From DASWUD01 sp036401755 (lineage in GTDB: Bacteria > Pseudomonadota > Gammaproteobacteria > Thiohalomonadales > Thiohalomonadaceae), in assembly GCA_036401755.1 (NCBI GenBank), contig DASWUD010000104.1, positions 1-6,745 on the forward strand: a DNA stretch of 6,745 bases, written 5' to 3'. Under the pieces are notes generated by a model, which ran no database searches, was not told the DNA's origin, and saw only the letters and a program-made list of their open reading frames with translations. This document shows positions 1-6,076 of the stretch, piece by piece (position 1 is the first letter of the stretch; every line of letters begins with the position of its first letter). Both the position numbers and the translations under genes were made by a program.

Positions 1-294
1 CGTCAGAAAACAAACCAGCGGCATGGTGAGCACACCCACTATGAATCCGTAAGATGCCACAGTGATGTTCGCCTCGGGCAGAGCGATGAACTTCAATGTC
101 AGGCCAAACAGCAGATTGATAAAGCCAAGCCCAAAGAATGAGATATGTCCCAGGCGCAGCATGCGCCTTTGAAATGAACCGTAACCCCCCGCCCACTCTT
201 CTTTATGGAAAAAGAGGCCTATCGCTGCTCCCGCAGTTACACCGAGCAACATGCTGATCCATCCGATCAATATGTGTAGATTGGCTATGCCCAT
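1..294 (-). CDS. Small integral membrane protein, N-terminal part only, family not identified
   Basis: The frame is open from an ATG at 294 down to the window edge, giving 98 residues with no stop, so the C-terminus is missing. The protein is strongly hydrophobic, with likely membrane helices at about residues 7-29, 51-70 and 80-98. The first two are joined by a polar loop containing HKEEW and FQRRMLRLGH. Histidines sit at the start of helix 1 (His7), just after it (His30) and at the start of helix 2 (His50), but nothing shows that they bind a cofactor. There is no cleavable signal peptide. The ribosome binding site is weak (AGGTCAGGT directly before the ATG). The coding pattern and continuous hydrophobic character make it a real gene. 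I do not recognise the family; a small conserved membrane protein of energy metabolism is a guess only. It is transcribed divergently from rlhA. Confidence 0.7.
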   Translation of the reverse strand, partial: MGIANLHILIGWISMLLGVTAGAAIGLFFHKEEWAGGYGSFQRRMLRLGHISFFGLGFINLLFGLTLKFIALPEANITVASYGFIVGVLTMPLVCFLT

Positions 295-635
295 ACCTGA
301 CCTACAACTAGGTGACGGTACTCAATGATGCGAGGTTGCTGTGGGGATGAATCTGGCGCCAGGCCAAGGGAAACCGCAGCCAGTACGCTATATTCCCTGT
401 ATATTTGTAGTTGACCTCCCGCATGATGCAACCTTGTGGTTGATGCACCGAGTGGGCGCTTGAGCGGCCTTGTCAAAAGCGTTTGTGAACGCCCTGCTCT
501 ATACGGCGCGATGGGATTGGGTCCCTTCGAGCCCTGTGGGGGGCGATACCGGGTATTACCACAGGAAAATCATGATTATCGCTCTGCTGGCGGCTATGGG
601 ATAATGGCGCCCACTTTCGCAACACGCCCCGCTCA
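295..635. other. Divergent intergenic region with no gene
   Basis: This 341-base gap separates the leftward membrane protein gene from rlhA. Frames that are open here (for example 285-476 minus and the start of 436-780 plus) encode low-complexity, Arg/Pro/Ser-rich peptides with no family resemblance and no ribosome binding site. I see no tRNA, no terminator and no clear repeat. An AT-rich patch at about 388-411 could hold a promoter for the leftward gene, but no pair of -35 and -10 boxes with proper spacing is evident. A TTGACC at 411-416 has no matching -10. The only reasonable promoter candidate is next to rlhA and is listed separately. Confidence 0.6.
576..605 (+). promoter_or_regulatory. 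Possible extended -10 promoter for rlhA
   Basis: TGGGATAAT at 597-605 matches the extended -10 pattern (TG, one base, then TATAAT) with a single mismatch. The -35 element is poor: TTATCG at 576-581, 18 bases upstream, agrees with TTGACA at only three positions, which is common for extended -10 promoters. Transcription would start near 612, leaving a leader of about 24 bases before the rlhA ATG. This rests on pattern matching alone. Confidence 0.35.
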
Positions 636-2489
636 ATGTCCTTCAATCGCCACCACCTCGAACTGCTCGCCCCCGCCAAGAATGCCGACTTCGGCATCGA
701 GGCGATTAATCATGGCGCCGATGCGGTCTATATCGGCGGGCCGGCGTTTGGGGCACGCGCCAATGCCGGTAACGAGATAGACGACATCGCGCGGCTGGCA
801 GCCCATGCCCATCGCTATTCGGCGCGGGTGCTGGTGGCGCTCAACACCATCCTCAAAGATGACGAACTGGAGGAGGCGCGGCGCATCGCCTGGCAGGTCT
901 ACGAGGCGGGGGCCGATGCGCTGATCGTGCAGGATATGGGGCTGCTGGAGCTGGAGTTGCCGCCGATTCAGCTGCACGCCAGCACGCAGACCGACAACCG
1001 CACGGCCGCCAAGGTGAAGTTCCTCGAGGAGGTGGGCTTTTCGCAGGTGGTGCTGGCGCGCGAACTGTCGCTCCAGCAGATCCGCGACATCGCCGCGCAG
1101 ACCACAGTGCCGCTGGAGTTCTTCATTCACGGCGCGCTCTGCGTCAGCTACAGCGGCCAGTGCTATGTGAGCCATGCGCAGACCGGGCGCAGCGCCAATC
1201 GTGGCGAGTGTTCGCAGATGTGCCGCCTGCCCATGTCGCTGGAGGGGAGCGATGGCCAGGTGATCGTGCAGCACCAGCACCTGCTCTCCCTCAAGGACAA
1301 CAACCAGACCAACAATCTGCGTGCGCTGGCCGAGGCGGGCATCAGCTCCTTCAAGATCGAGGGGCGCCTCAAGGACCTCTCCTACGTCAAGAACGTCACC
1401 GCCCACTACCGCACCGAACTCGACAAGATCATCGACGAGCTGCCCGAGTATCAGCGCAGCTCGGCCGGGCGCTGCACCTTCTTCTTCACGCCGCAGCCGG
1501 AGAAGAGCTTCAATCGCGGCTCCACCGACTATTTTGTCAACGTGCGCCACGAGGATATCCACTCGCCGTTCACGCCGAAGTTTGCCGGCGAGCCGCTCGG
1601 TAAGGTGAGCGCCATCGGCCGCGGCTGGTTCGAGCTCGACACGGCGGTGACGATCAACAACGGCGATGGTCTTTCCTACTTCAGTGCAGCCGGCGAACTG
1701 GTCGGCGTGCGCGTCAACCGCGCCGAGGGCAATCGCCTCTTTCCCGCCGAGATGGAGCTGCAGCTCGCGGTCGGCACCGAGATGCGCCGCAATCGCGACC
1801 AGTCGTTTGAACGCTTGCTGGAGAAAAAGTCGGCAGAGCGGCGCATCGCTGTAGCGATGTGCATGACGGAGACGAGCGACGGCTTTGCCCTGGCGGTGCG
1901 CGATGAAGAGGGCAATGGTGCCGTTGCATCGGTAGCGCATGGCAAGGAGCCGGCACAAAACAGCGAGCGTGCCCTGGCCACGCTGCGCGAACAGCTCGGC
2001 AAACTCGGCAACACTATTTTTCAGGCGGCAGCCATCGAACTTGAATTGAGTCAGGCGTGGTTCCTGCCAGCAGCACTCATTAATGCGCTGCGCCGTGACG
2101 CAGTAGAACGGCTGGAACAGGTGCGCGTCGAAAATTACCGACGTCCCGCTAGGGCAAAACCCGTAGAGCCGCCGGCGCATTATCCGGAAACCGCGCTCAG
2201 CTATCTTGGCAATGTCTACAATCAGGCGGCGCGCGCCTTCTATGCCAAACACGGCGTGTCACTCATCGACGAGGCCTACGAGTGCAATCAAGAGCGCGGC
2301 GAGGTGTCGCTGATGATCACCAAACACTGCCTGCGCTACAGCTTCAATCTCTGCCCCAAACAGGTGAAGGGGATCAAGCCCGATCCGATGGTGCTGGTGA
2401 ACGGATCGGCGCGCATGAGTCTGCACTTTGATTGCAAGCGCTGCGAGATGCATCTGATGGGAACACTCAAGGTGCGCCACGCCCCGTGA
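636..2489 (+). CDS. rlhA: 23S rRNA 5-hydroxycytidine synthase RlhA (peptidase U32 family, YdcP)
   Basis: The 617-residue protein matches E. coli RlhA (YdcP, about 650 residues) along its whole length as I recall that sequence. RlhA hydroxylates C2501 of 23S rRNA, near the peptidyl transferase centre; despite the family name it is not a protease. The N-terminal half is the U32 TIM-barrel: LELLAPAKN (8-16), HGADAVYIGG (26-35), HASTQTDNR (114-122), then the U32 signature at 161-180 with Cys169 and Cys176. Cys192 and Cys196 follow in GECSQMCRLP, and these four are candidate ligands of the iron-sulfur cluster known in U32 hydroxylases. KIEGRLKDLSYVKN (240-253) is also typical. The C-terminal domain keeps ITKHCLRYSFNLCPKQ and a closing CxxC (Cys600, Cys603). 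ATG 636 is the first start after an in-frame stop at 573; no good Shine-Dalgarno precedes it. The protein ends about 30 residues earlier than E. coli RlhA. It is likely its own unit. Confidence 0.9.
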   Translation: MSFNRHHLELLAPAKNADFGIEAINHGADAVYIGGPAFGARANAGNEIDDIARLAAHAHRYSARVLVALNTILKDDELEEARRIAWQVYEAGADALIVQDMGLLELELPPIQLHASTQTDNRTAAKVKFLEEVGFSQVVLARELSLQQIRDIAAQTTVPLEFFIHGALCVSYSGQCYVSHAQTGRSANRGECSQMCRLPMSLEGSDGQVIVQHQHLLSLKDNNQTNNLRALAEAGISSFKIEGRLKDLSYVKNVTAHYRTELDKIIDELPEYQRSSAGRCTFFFTPQPEKSFNRGSTDYFVNVRHEDIHSPFTPKFAGEPLGKVSAIGRGWFELDTAVTINNGDGLSYFSAAGELVGVRVNRAEGNRLFPAEMELQLAVGTEMRRNRDQSFERLLEKKSAERRIAVAMCMTETSDGFALAVRDEEGNGAVASVAHGKEPAQNSERALATLREQLGKLGNTIFQAAAIELELSQAWFLPAALINALRRDAVERLEQVRVENYRRPARAKPVEPPAHYPETALSYLGNVYNQAARAFYAKHGVSLIDEAYECNQERGEVSLMITKHCLRYSFNLCPKQVKGIKPDPMVLVNGSARMSLHFDCKRCEMHLMGTLKVRHAP

Positions 2490-2566
2490 CCGACTTCGCA
2501 AGGTTAGCTTTAACTTGCCTTATTAGGTTCGTGTTAAGACGATATTGAACTCGGATCACAGTCTGG

Positions 2567-2594
2567 TGGACGATTCGCGACCATCCTCTACACT
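2567..2594 (+). promoter_or_regulatory. Weak candidate promoter for the 118-residue protein gene
   Basis: TGGACG (2567-2572) and TACACT (2589-2594) are separated by 16 bases, and each agrees with the sigma-70 consensus at four of six positions. Transcription would start near 2600, inside or just before the leader hairpin. The region between rlhA and this gene is more AT-rich than the genes around it, and no terminator with a T-run is seen after rlhA. Read-through from rlhA is therefore an alternative. Confidence 0.2.
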
Positions 2595-2596
2595 GT

Positions 2597-2614
2597 AACT
2601 TCCAACGGGAAGTT
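2597..2614 (+). promoter_or_regulatory. Dyad/leader hairpin before the 118-residue protein gene
   Basis: AACTTCC (2597-2603) and GGAAGTT (2608-2614) form a perfect 7-base-pair stem around the loop AACG. It lies 7 bases before a strong Shine-Dalgarno region (GGGGAAGG at 2622-2629). CTTCC in the left arm can also pair with GGAAG inside that Shine-Dalgarno (2624-2628), so the two pairings exclude each other. It could act as an RNA structure that controls translation, or as an operator dyad if the promoter starts upstream. There is no T-run, so it is not an intrinsic terminator. Confidence 0.4.
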
Positions 2615-2633
2615 CCATTGAGGGGAAGGCACG

Positions 2634-2990
2634 ATGAGCGATAATCGCTATTCCGTCATTTGTACTGGGCAGGTGAAGCCCGGGATGTCGGTGGAGACGG
2701 TGGTCAGTAACCTGGTTCTGGACATTGGCGTGAACCAGGACAAGGCGGTGGTGTTGCTGCGCCAAGGGCGCGTGGTGCTGAAGCGTTGCGATACCCTCGT
2801 CGAGGCGCAGCGCCTGGCGGAGAAATTTGATCGCTCCGGTGTCATCTGTCAGATCGAGGATCGGCTGGCACAGGTGACCGCCTCCGCCCACGCCAGTAAC
2901 GGCGAGAGCTCCCTGGTCAGGCTCATCAACAAATTCATTCCCAGCAGTTCCCGTCAGGCTGGGGTGCCAGGCGGTTCAACCAAGGGATAG
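2634..2990 (+). CDS. Uncharacterised 118-residue protein with a small alpha/beta domain
   Basis: The ATG follows a good Shine-Dalgarno (GGGGAAGG, 4 bases upstream). Residues 5-75 read as a compact domain: a strand (RYSVICTGQV), a helix (about 19-32), a second helix (35-44), a strand around RVVLKRC (46-52), a helix (54-69) and a closing strand (VICQIED, 70-76). This layout, including 'gene product...PG', a gap, 'V-hydrophobic-K' and a final 'A-x-K-x-x-x-x-G-hydrophobic' helix, resembles a small domain I have seen in many gammaproteobacterial hypothetical proteins, often fused to membrane segments. That resemblance is from memory and carries no function. The tail (80-118) is rich in Ser, Gly and Ala and looks disordered. 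There is no signal peptide or membrane helix, so the protein is probably cytoplasmic. It converges with the patatin gene across 18 bases. Confidence 0.8.
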   Translation: MSDNRYSVICTGQVKPGMSVETVVSNLVLDIGVNQDKAVVLLRQGRVVLKRCDTLVEAQRLAEKFDRSGVICQIEDRLAQVTASAHASNGESSLVRLINKFIPSSSRQAGVPGGSTKG

Positions 2991-3008
2991 CACAACCGCT
3001 CTTACGAG

Positions 3009-3941
3009 CTACCGCAACTCCTGGAGTGCAGCACTAACTCTGCCCACAGCAGCGTACCCCTCCTGGATCGCCTCGGCGGCGCGATCGAACTCCAATAATC
3101 CCAAGTGACTCAATTTGGGCGCGATCACTACATCGGGCGGATCCCCTGCCATGCGATTGTGGGTGATCTGTACCTGCATGATGTTGATGGCGCTCGCCAT
3201 TACCTCGAACAATCCCGGCCGAACCCCTTTTTCAGGATCATGCTGCCTGTTGCCGCTGCGCCAGCCATTGATGGCCTTGTCGCGCAGCCCGGCATTGAGG
3301 CGCTCCAGCAGTTGGCTGAACAGATCGCGCTCTTCCGTGGCGCCGACGATTTCCGCGGCCGTGTCGGGTGGCGGTGCCAGGTGTCGGCCAAGGATGCCCT
3401 CGTTGAGATTGACGGCAATGATGAACTCCGCCCCCATGGCGCGCGCCACCGAGACCGGCACCGGATTGACGATGCCGCCATCGACCAGCCACTGGTGGTC
3501 GATCTGGGTGGGAGAGAAGAGGCCGGGGAGGGCGATGGAGGCACGGATCGCACTGCGCAGTTCGCCTTTTTGTAACCAGACCTCACGCCCTGAGTTGAGG
3601 TCGGTAGCAACGGCGGCGAAGGGAATGGGGAGCGATTCGATGGTGTGCCCCGCGAATTGCTCGCGCATCGACTCCATCAGACTCTCCCCTTCAATGAGTC
3701 CCCCCGAGAGCCTGATATCAAGCAGCTTTACCACATCCCAGAAGGTCATGGTTCGTACCCATGTTTCCAGGGTGTCGAGATGACCGCTGGCATAGGAGGC
3801 GCCGACCAGAGCGCCGATGGAGCTGCCGGCCACCACGTCGGGGCGGATGCCATGCTCCTCCAGCGCGCGAATCACTCCGATGTGGGCCCAGCCGCGCGCC
3901 GAGCCGCTGCCAAGTACCAGTCCGATACGGGGTCGTGTCAT
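3009..3941 (-). CDS. Patatin-like phospholipase family protein (RssA type)
   Basis: The 310-residue protein has the catalytic parts of the bacterial patatin family in order. The glycine-rich oxyanion-hole loop GSGSARGWAHIG is at 11-22, the nucleophile elbow GSSIG at 39-43 has Ser41, and the DGG motif at 154-156 supplies Asp154 of the Ser-Asp dyad. Family members hydrolyse acyl esters of phospholipids or other lipids. E. coli RssA is the closest named relative in size and motif style, but its substrate is unknown, so none is assigned here. There is no signal peptide, which implies a cytoplasmic or membrane-associated enzyme. The ATG at 3941 is supported by GGGAG (3946-3950) five to six bases upstream. 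Residues 185-240, after the catalytic core, are the least familiar part. The gene runs divergently from mazG across 120 bases and ends 18 bases from the gene to its left. Confidence 0.9.
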   Translation of the reverse strand: MTRPRIGLVLGSGSARGWAHIGVIRALEEHGIRPDVVAGSSIGALVGASYASGHLDTLETWVRTMTFWDVVKLLDIRLSGGLIEGESLMESMREQFAGHTIESLPIPFAAVATDLNSGREVWLQKGELRSAIRASIALPGLFSPTQIDHQWLVDGGIVNPVPVSVARAMGAEFIIAVNLNEGILGRHLAPPPDTAAEIVGATEERDLFSQLLERLNAGLRDKAINGWRSGNRQHDPEKGVRPGLFEVMASAINIMQVQITHNRMAGDPPDVVIAPKLSHLGLLEFDRAAEAIQEGYAAVGRVSAALQELR

Positions 3942-4024
3942 TTTTCTCCCTCAGCGGCCATTGTAGGAGGGTATGAGAGGCCGCGTTGAGCAGTCATACT
4001 GATAGCCGATTAAGCCACAATACC

Positions 4025-4057
4025 ATGTCGCACGAATTCATGAGGATGAGGAGCTAA
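4025..4057 (+). other. Ten-codon mini-ORF overlapping the mazG ribosome binding site
   Basis: ATG at 4025 opens a frame that reads MSHEFMRMRS and stops with TAA at 4055-4057, four bases before the mazG ATG. Its last codons contain the mazG Shine-Dalgarno (GAGGAG, 4048-4053), so a ribosome translating it would cross and then stop beside the mazG start. No Shine-Dalgarno precedes ATG 4025, although internal ATGs at 4040 and 4046 are in the same frame. It could provide translational coupling, or it could be chance. Confidence 0.2.
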
Positions 4058-4061
4058 TACA

Positions 4062-4856
4062 ATGAGCCACCGGCAGATAGGCGAGCTGCTCGCGTTGATG
4101 GCGACGCTGCGTGATCCGCTGCGGGGCTGTCCCTGGGATCGGCAGCAGACCTTCAAGACCATTGCCCCCTACACCCTCGAAGAGGCGTTCGAGGTGGCCG
4201 ATGCCATCGAGCAGAACGACCTGGCGGCACTGCGCGAGGAGCTGGGCGACCTGCTGTTCCAGGTGGTGTTCCATGCGCGCATGGCAGAAGAGGTCGGTGC
4301 CTTTGCCTTTGCCGATGTGGTGGAGGCGATCACCGAGAAGATGATCCGCCGCCATCCCCATGTCTTTGCCGATGCCGCAGTGACCGATGCTGCGGAACAG
4401 ACGCGCCGCTGGGAGGCGCTGAAGGCCGATGAGCGTGCCGCCAAGTCAGCAGGCGAGAGCAGCTTGCTCGATGGCGTGGCGCTTGGACTGCCGGCATTGA
4501 CTCGTGCCGAGAAGCTGCAGAAGCGTGCGGCGCGCGCCGGTTTCGACTGGCCCGAGGTGCAGGGAGTACTCGCCAAGGTACAGGAGGAGCTGGGCGAGGT
4601 GGAGAGTGAATTGGCGCGCGGCGAGAATGAGGCATTGCAGGGGGAGGTAGGCGATCTGCTCTTTGCAGTGGTTAATCTGGCACGCCACAGTGGCATCGAT
4701 GCCGAGCATGCGCTGCGCGCCGCCAATATCAAATTCGAACGGCGCTTTCGCGCCATGGAGCGCGCTGTTGCTAGCCAGGGCAAAGCAATGGAAACGTGTT
4801 CGCCTGCAGAACTCGATGCCGAGTGGGAGCGGGTGAAGGCGCAGGAGACGCGTTAA
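4062..4856 (+). CDS. mazG: Nucleoside triphosphate pyrophosphohydrolase MazG
   Basis: The 264-residue protein has the length and two-domain form of E. coli MazG (263 residues), which hydrolyses (d)NTPs to NMP and pyrophosphate, clearing aberrant nucleotides and affecting the stringent response. Domain 1 opens with RGCPWDRQQT (21-30) and carries the metal-binding EExxE/EExxD helices: Glu40, Glu41, Glu44, then Glu59, Glu60, Asp63 in REELGDLLFQVVFHAR. RRHPHVF (96-102) and RWEALKADE (116-124) are family hallmarks. Domain 2 repeats the pattern with VQEELGEVESEL (Glu175, Glu176, Glu179) and GEVGDLLFAVVNLAR (Glu195, Asp198), followed by KFERRF (224-229). All catalytic acids are present. The start has a good GAGGAG eight bases upstream. 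The 120-base upstream gap shows no strong promoter. The gene converges with the metallophosphoesterase across only 4 bases, with no terminator visible between them. Confidence 0.95.
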   Translation: MSHRQIGELLALMATLRDPLRGCPWDRQQTFKTIAPYTLEEAFEVADAIEQNDLAALREELGDLLFQVVFHARMAEEVGAFAFADVVEAITEKMIRRHPHVFADAAVTDAAEQTRRWEALKADERAAKSAGESSLLDGVALGLPALTRAEKLQKRAARAGFDWPEVQGVLAKVQEELGEVESELARGENEALQGEVGDLLFAVVNLARHSGIDAEHALRAANIKFERRFRAMERAVASQGKAMETCSPAELDAEWERVKAQETR

Positions 4857-4860
4857 GCGA

Positions 4861-5403
4861 TCAGAGCTTCGGCTGCGGGGTGTGGCCGCCTGGCAGCGGC
4901 ACATCGCGGATCTCGAATTGCAGTGTTTCGAGGTCACCGAGGATGTAGGTGGCCTTGGCGCCGACTCCGGCGACGGTGCCGGGGTTGAGCAGCAGAGTGG
5001 TGCGGTGAGTGATGGTGGTGATCGGGGTGATCGCCGCGCGATGGTCGTGGCCGCAGCAGACCAGGTCCCATTCGCCGGTGGTGGCCAGCGCCTGGGCGTA
5101 GTGAGGATAGTGGACAATGAAGATCTTGCGCCCACCCAGTTCGATACCGGCATCCTGGCCGTGGTAGTGGATGACGCTCTCCGGCTCCTGCGCCAGCATG
5201 AACATGGCGTAGGTATCACCGATGTTGTTGCCGTGGATCACGTGCACCGGCAGGCCGTGACGTTGCAGGATGCGCAGCGTGGTGGGCGCCACCACGTCAC
5301 CGCAGTGGAGCACGGCGCTGGCGCCGAGGTCCTTGGCCTCTTCCACGGCGGCGCCCATCAGCAGGCGGTTGTCGTGGCTGTCGGAGATAATGCAGATCTT
5401 CAT
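4861..5403 (-). CDS. YfcE/MJ0936-type metallophosphoesterase
   Basis: The start is placed at ATG 5403, where the family N-terminus MKICIISDSHDN begins, giving 180 residues. The frame is open upstream, but that extension runs into ppa and has no family resemblance. The dimetal site of calcineurin-like phosphoesterases is complete: Asp8 and His10 (DSH), Asp36 (CGD), Asn59 (HGN), His98, and His119 and His121 (GHDH), with NPGT at 140-143. This small subfamily hydrolyses phosphodiesters in vitro; the natural substrate is unknown. Two motifs differ from the usual wording: VHYPHY where THGH is common, and GNN rather than GNxD, though the ligands remain. No Shine-Dalgarno stands at the right distance. 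It lies 50 bases after the ppa stop on the same strand with no terminator between, so co-transcription with ppa is likely, besides a possible promoter of its own. Confidence 0.9.
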   Translation of the reverse strand: MKICIISDSHDNRLLMGAAVEEAKDLGASAVLHCGDVVAPTTLRILQRHGLPVHVIHGNNIGDTYAMFMLAQEPESVIHYHGQDAGIELGGRKIFIVHYPHYAQALATTGEWDLVCCGHDHRAAITPITTITHRTTLLLNPGTVAGVGAKATYILGDLETLQFEIRDVPLPGGHTPQPKL

Positions 5404-5409
5404 GGCGCC

Positions 5410-5415
5410 ATTATA
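5410..5415 (-). promoter_or_regulatory. Perfect -10 box (TATAAT) directly before the metallophosphoesterase start
   Basis: TATAAT on the minus strand ends 6 bases before the ATG at 5403, so a transcript starting the usual 6-7 bases downstream would begin on or next to that ATG, giving a leaderless mRNA. The bases at the expected -35 position (about 5433-5438) read GGAGCG, which does not match TTGACA, and there is no TG extension. An AGGAAGGAG about 33 bases upstream of the ATG is too far away to serve it. An activator or ppa read-through may matter more. Confidence 0.3.
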
Positions 5416-5453
5416 TAGAGGAAAGGGGCTTGCGCTCCTTCCTCGTAGCGTAA

Positions 5454-6002
5454 TTAGAAGCAGGGCTTCTCGGGGGTGTCCTTGTAGCGCTGCACGCTTG
5501 CGATGATCTCGGCGCGCGCCGCGTCGGCATCGCCCCACCCCTCCACCTTCACCCACTTGCCCTTCTCCAGATCCTTGTAGTGTTCGAAGAAGTGGGCGAT
5601 CTGGTTGATCAGCATTTCGGGCAGGTCATCGATGCCCTGTACCTTGCGGTAGAGCGAACAGAGCTTGTCGACGGGTACCGCCAGTACCTTGCCGTCGCGG
5701 CCCGATTCGTCGCTCATCATCAGGATGCCGACCGGACGACAGCGGATCACCGAGCCGCTGATGAGCGGGATCGGAGTCACCACCAGCACATCGACCGGAT
5801 CGCCGTCTTCCGACAGGGTGTGCGGTACATAGCCGTAGTTGCAGGGGTAATGCATGGCGGTGCCCATGAAGCGGTCGACGAACATGGCGCCCGTCTCCTT
5901 ATCCACTTCGTACTTCACCGGGTCACTGTGGGCGGGGATTTCGATGATGACATTGATATCGTTCGGAACATCCTTGCCCGAGTTGACGCGATCGAGATTC
6001 AT
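5454..6002 (-). CDS. ppa: Soluble inorganic pyrophosphatase (family I)
   Basis: The 182-residue protein is a bacterial family I pyrophosphatase, which splits pyrophosphate into two phosphates with magnesium and pulls biosynthetic reactions forward in the cytoplasm. It aligns closely with E. coli Ppa. The signature DGDPVDV at 66-72 supplies Asp66, Asp68 and Asp71, and Asp103 follows in GRDGK. The phosphate-binding Lys30, Arg44, Tyr56, Tyr142 and Lys143 correspond to E. coli Lys29, Arg43, Tyr55, Tyr141 and Lys142. Conserved blocks include FVDRFMGTAM, YPCNYGY and AHFFEHYKDLEKGKWVKVEG. Nothing is truncated; the short C-terminal end (DTPEKPCF) is lineage-specific. The ribosome binding site is weak: AAGAGG about 11 bases before the ATG. 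A strong candidate promoter lies 45-73 bases upstream. The gene follows hppA on the same strand, separated by a terminator. Confidence 0.97.
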   Translation of the reverse strand: MNLDRVNSGKDVPNDINVIIEIPAHSDPVKYEVDKETGAMFVDRFMGTAMHYPCNYGYVPHTLSEDGDPVDVLVVTPIPLISGSVIRCRPVGILMMSDESGRDGKVLAVPVDKLCSLYRKVQGIDDLPEMLINQIAHFFEHYKDLEKGKWVKVEGWGDADAARAEIIASVQRYKDTPEKPCF

Positions 6003-6031
6003 GGGGGTTACAGCCTCTTGGGGGGTAGTGC

Positions 6032-6062
6032 AAAAAAGAAAGGCCGATTATATATCGGCCTT
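6032..6062 (-). terminator. Rho-independent terminator of hppA
   Basis: On the minus strand AAGGCCGAT (6062-6054) pairs perfectly with ATCGGCCTT (6048-6040) around a five-base loop, a 9-base-pair stem. It is followed by TCTTTTTTG, with six consecutive T at 6037-6032. The T-run is only on the minus-strand side, so it terminates leftward transcription, which here comes from hppA 61 bases upstream. It overlaps the ppa promoter. Confidence 0.8.
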
Positions 6063-6075
6063 ATGGGTCTGTTAA
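6047..6075 (-). promoter_or_regulatory. Sigma-70 promoter for ppa, embedded in the hppA terminator
   Basis: On the minus strand TTAACA (6075-6070, five of six consensus) and TATAAT (6052-6047, perfect) are separated by exactly 17 bases, the optimum. Transcription would start near 6040, giving a ppa leader of about 38 bases. The -10 box lies in the loop and the downstream arm of the hppA terminator hairpin, and the predicted start falls at the end of the hairpin, before the T-run. Confidence 0.7.
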
Positions 6076-6076
6076 A

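Noticed and set aside
425..450. Inverted repeat CAACC-TTGT-GGTTG in the gap before rlhA
   Set aside because: Only five perfect base pairs with no useful extension and no relation to a promoter or T-run; this occurs easily by chance.
436..780. A 114-residue plus-strand frame spanning the gap before rlhA
   Set aside because: It overlaps the true start of rlhA in another frame, has no ribosome binding site, and gives a Pro/Ser/Arg-rich peptide typical of non-coding GC-rich DNA.
633..2252. A 539-residue open frame on the minus strand opposite rlhA
   Set aside because: It is a long shadow of rlhA produced by high GC and codon bias. Its translation is rich in Leu, Arg, Ala and His repeats with no family resemblance, while the plus-strand frame is a clear full-length RlhA.
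2505..2540. Possible terminator of rlhA from TTAAC/GTTAA arms and CCT-TATT-AGG
   Set aside because: The pairing is broken by several mismatches and there is no T-run after it.
5404..5556. A longer N-terminus for the metallophosphoesterase (frame open to an ATG at 5556)
   Set aside because: The extra 51 residues overlap ppa, resemble nothing, and precede the canonical family N-terminus MKICIISDSH, which starts exactly at ATG 5403.
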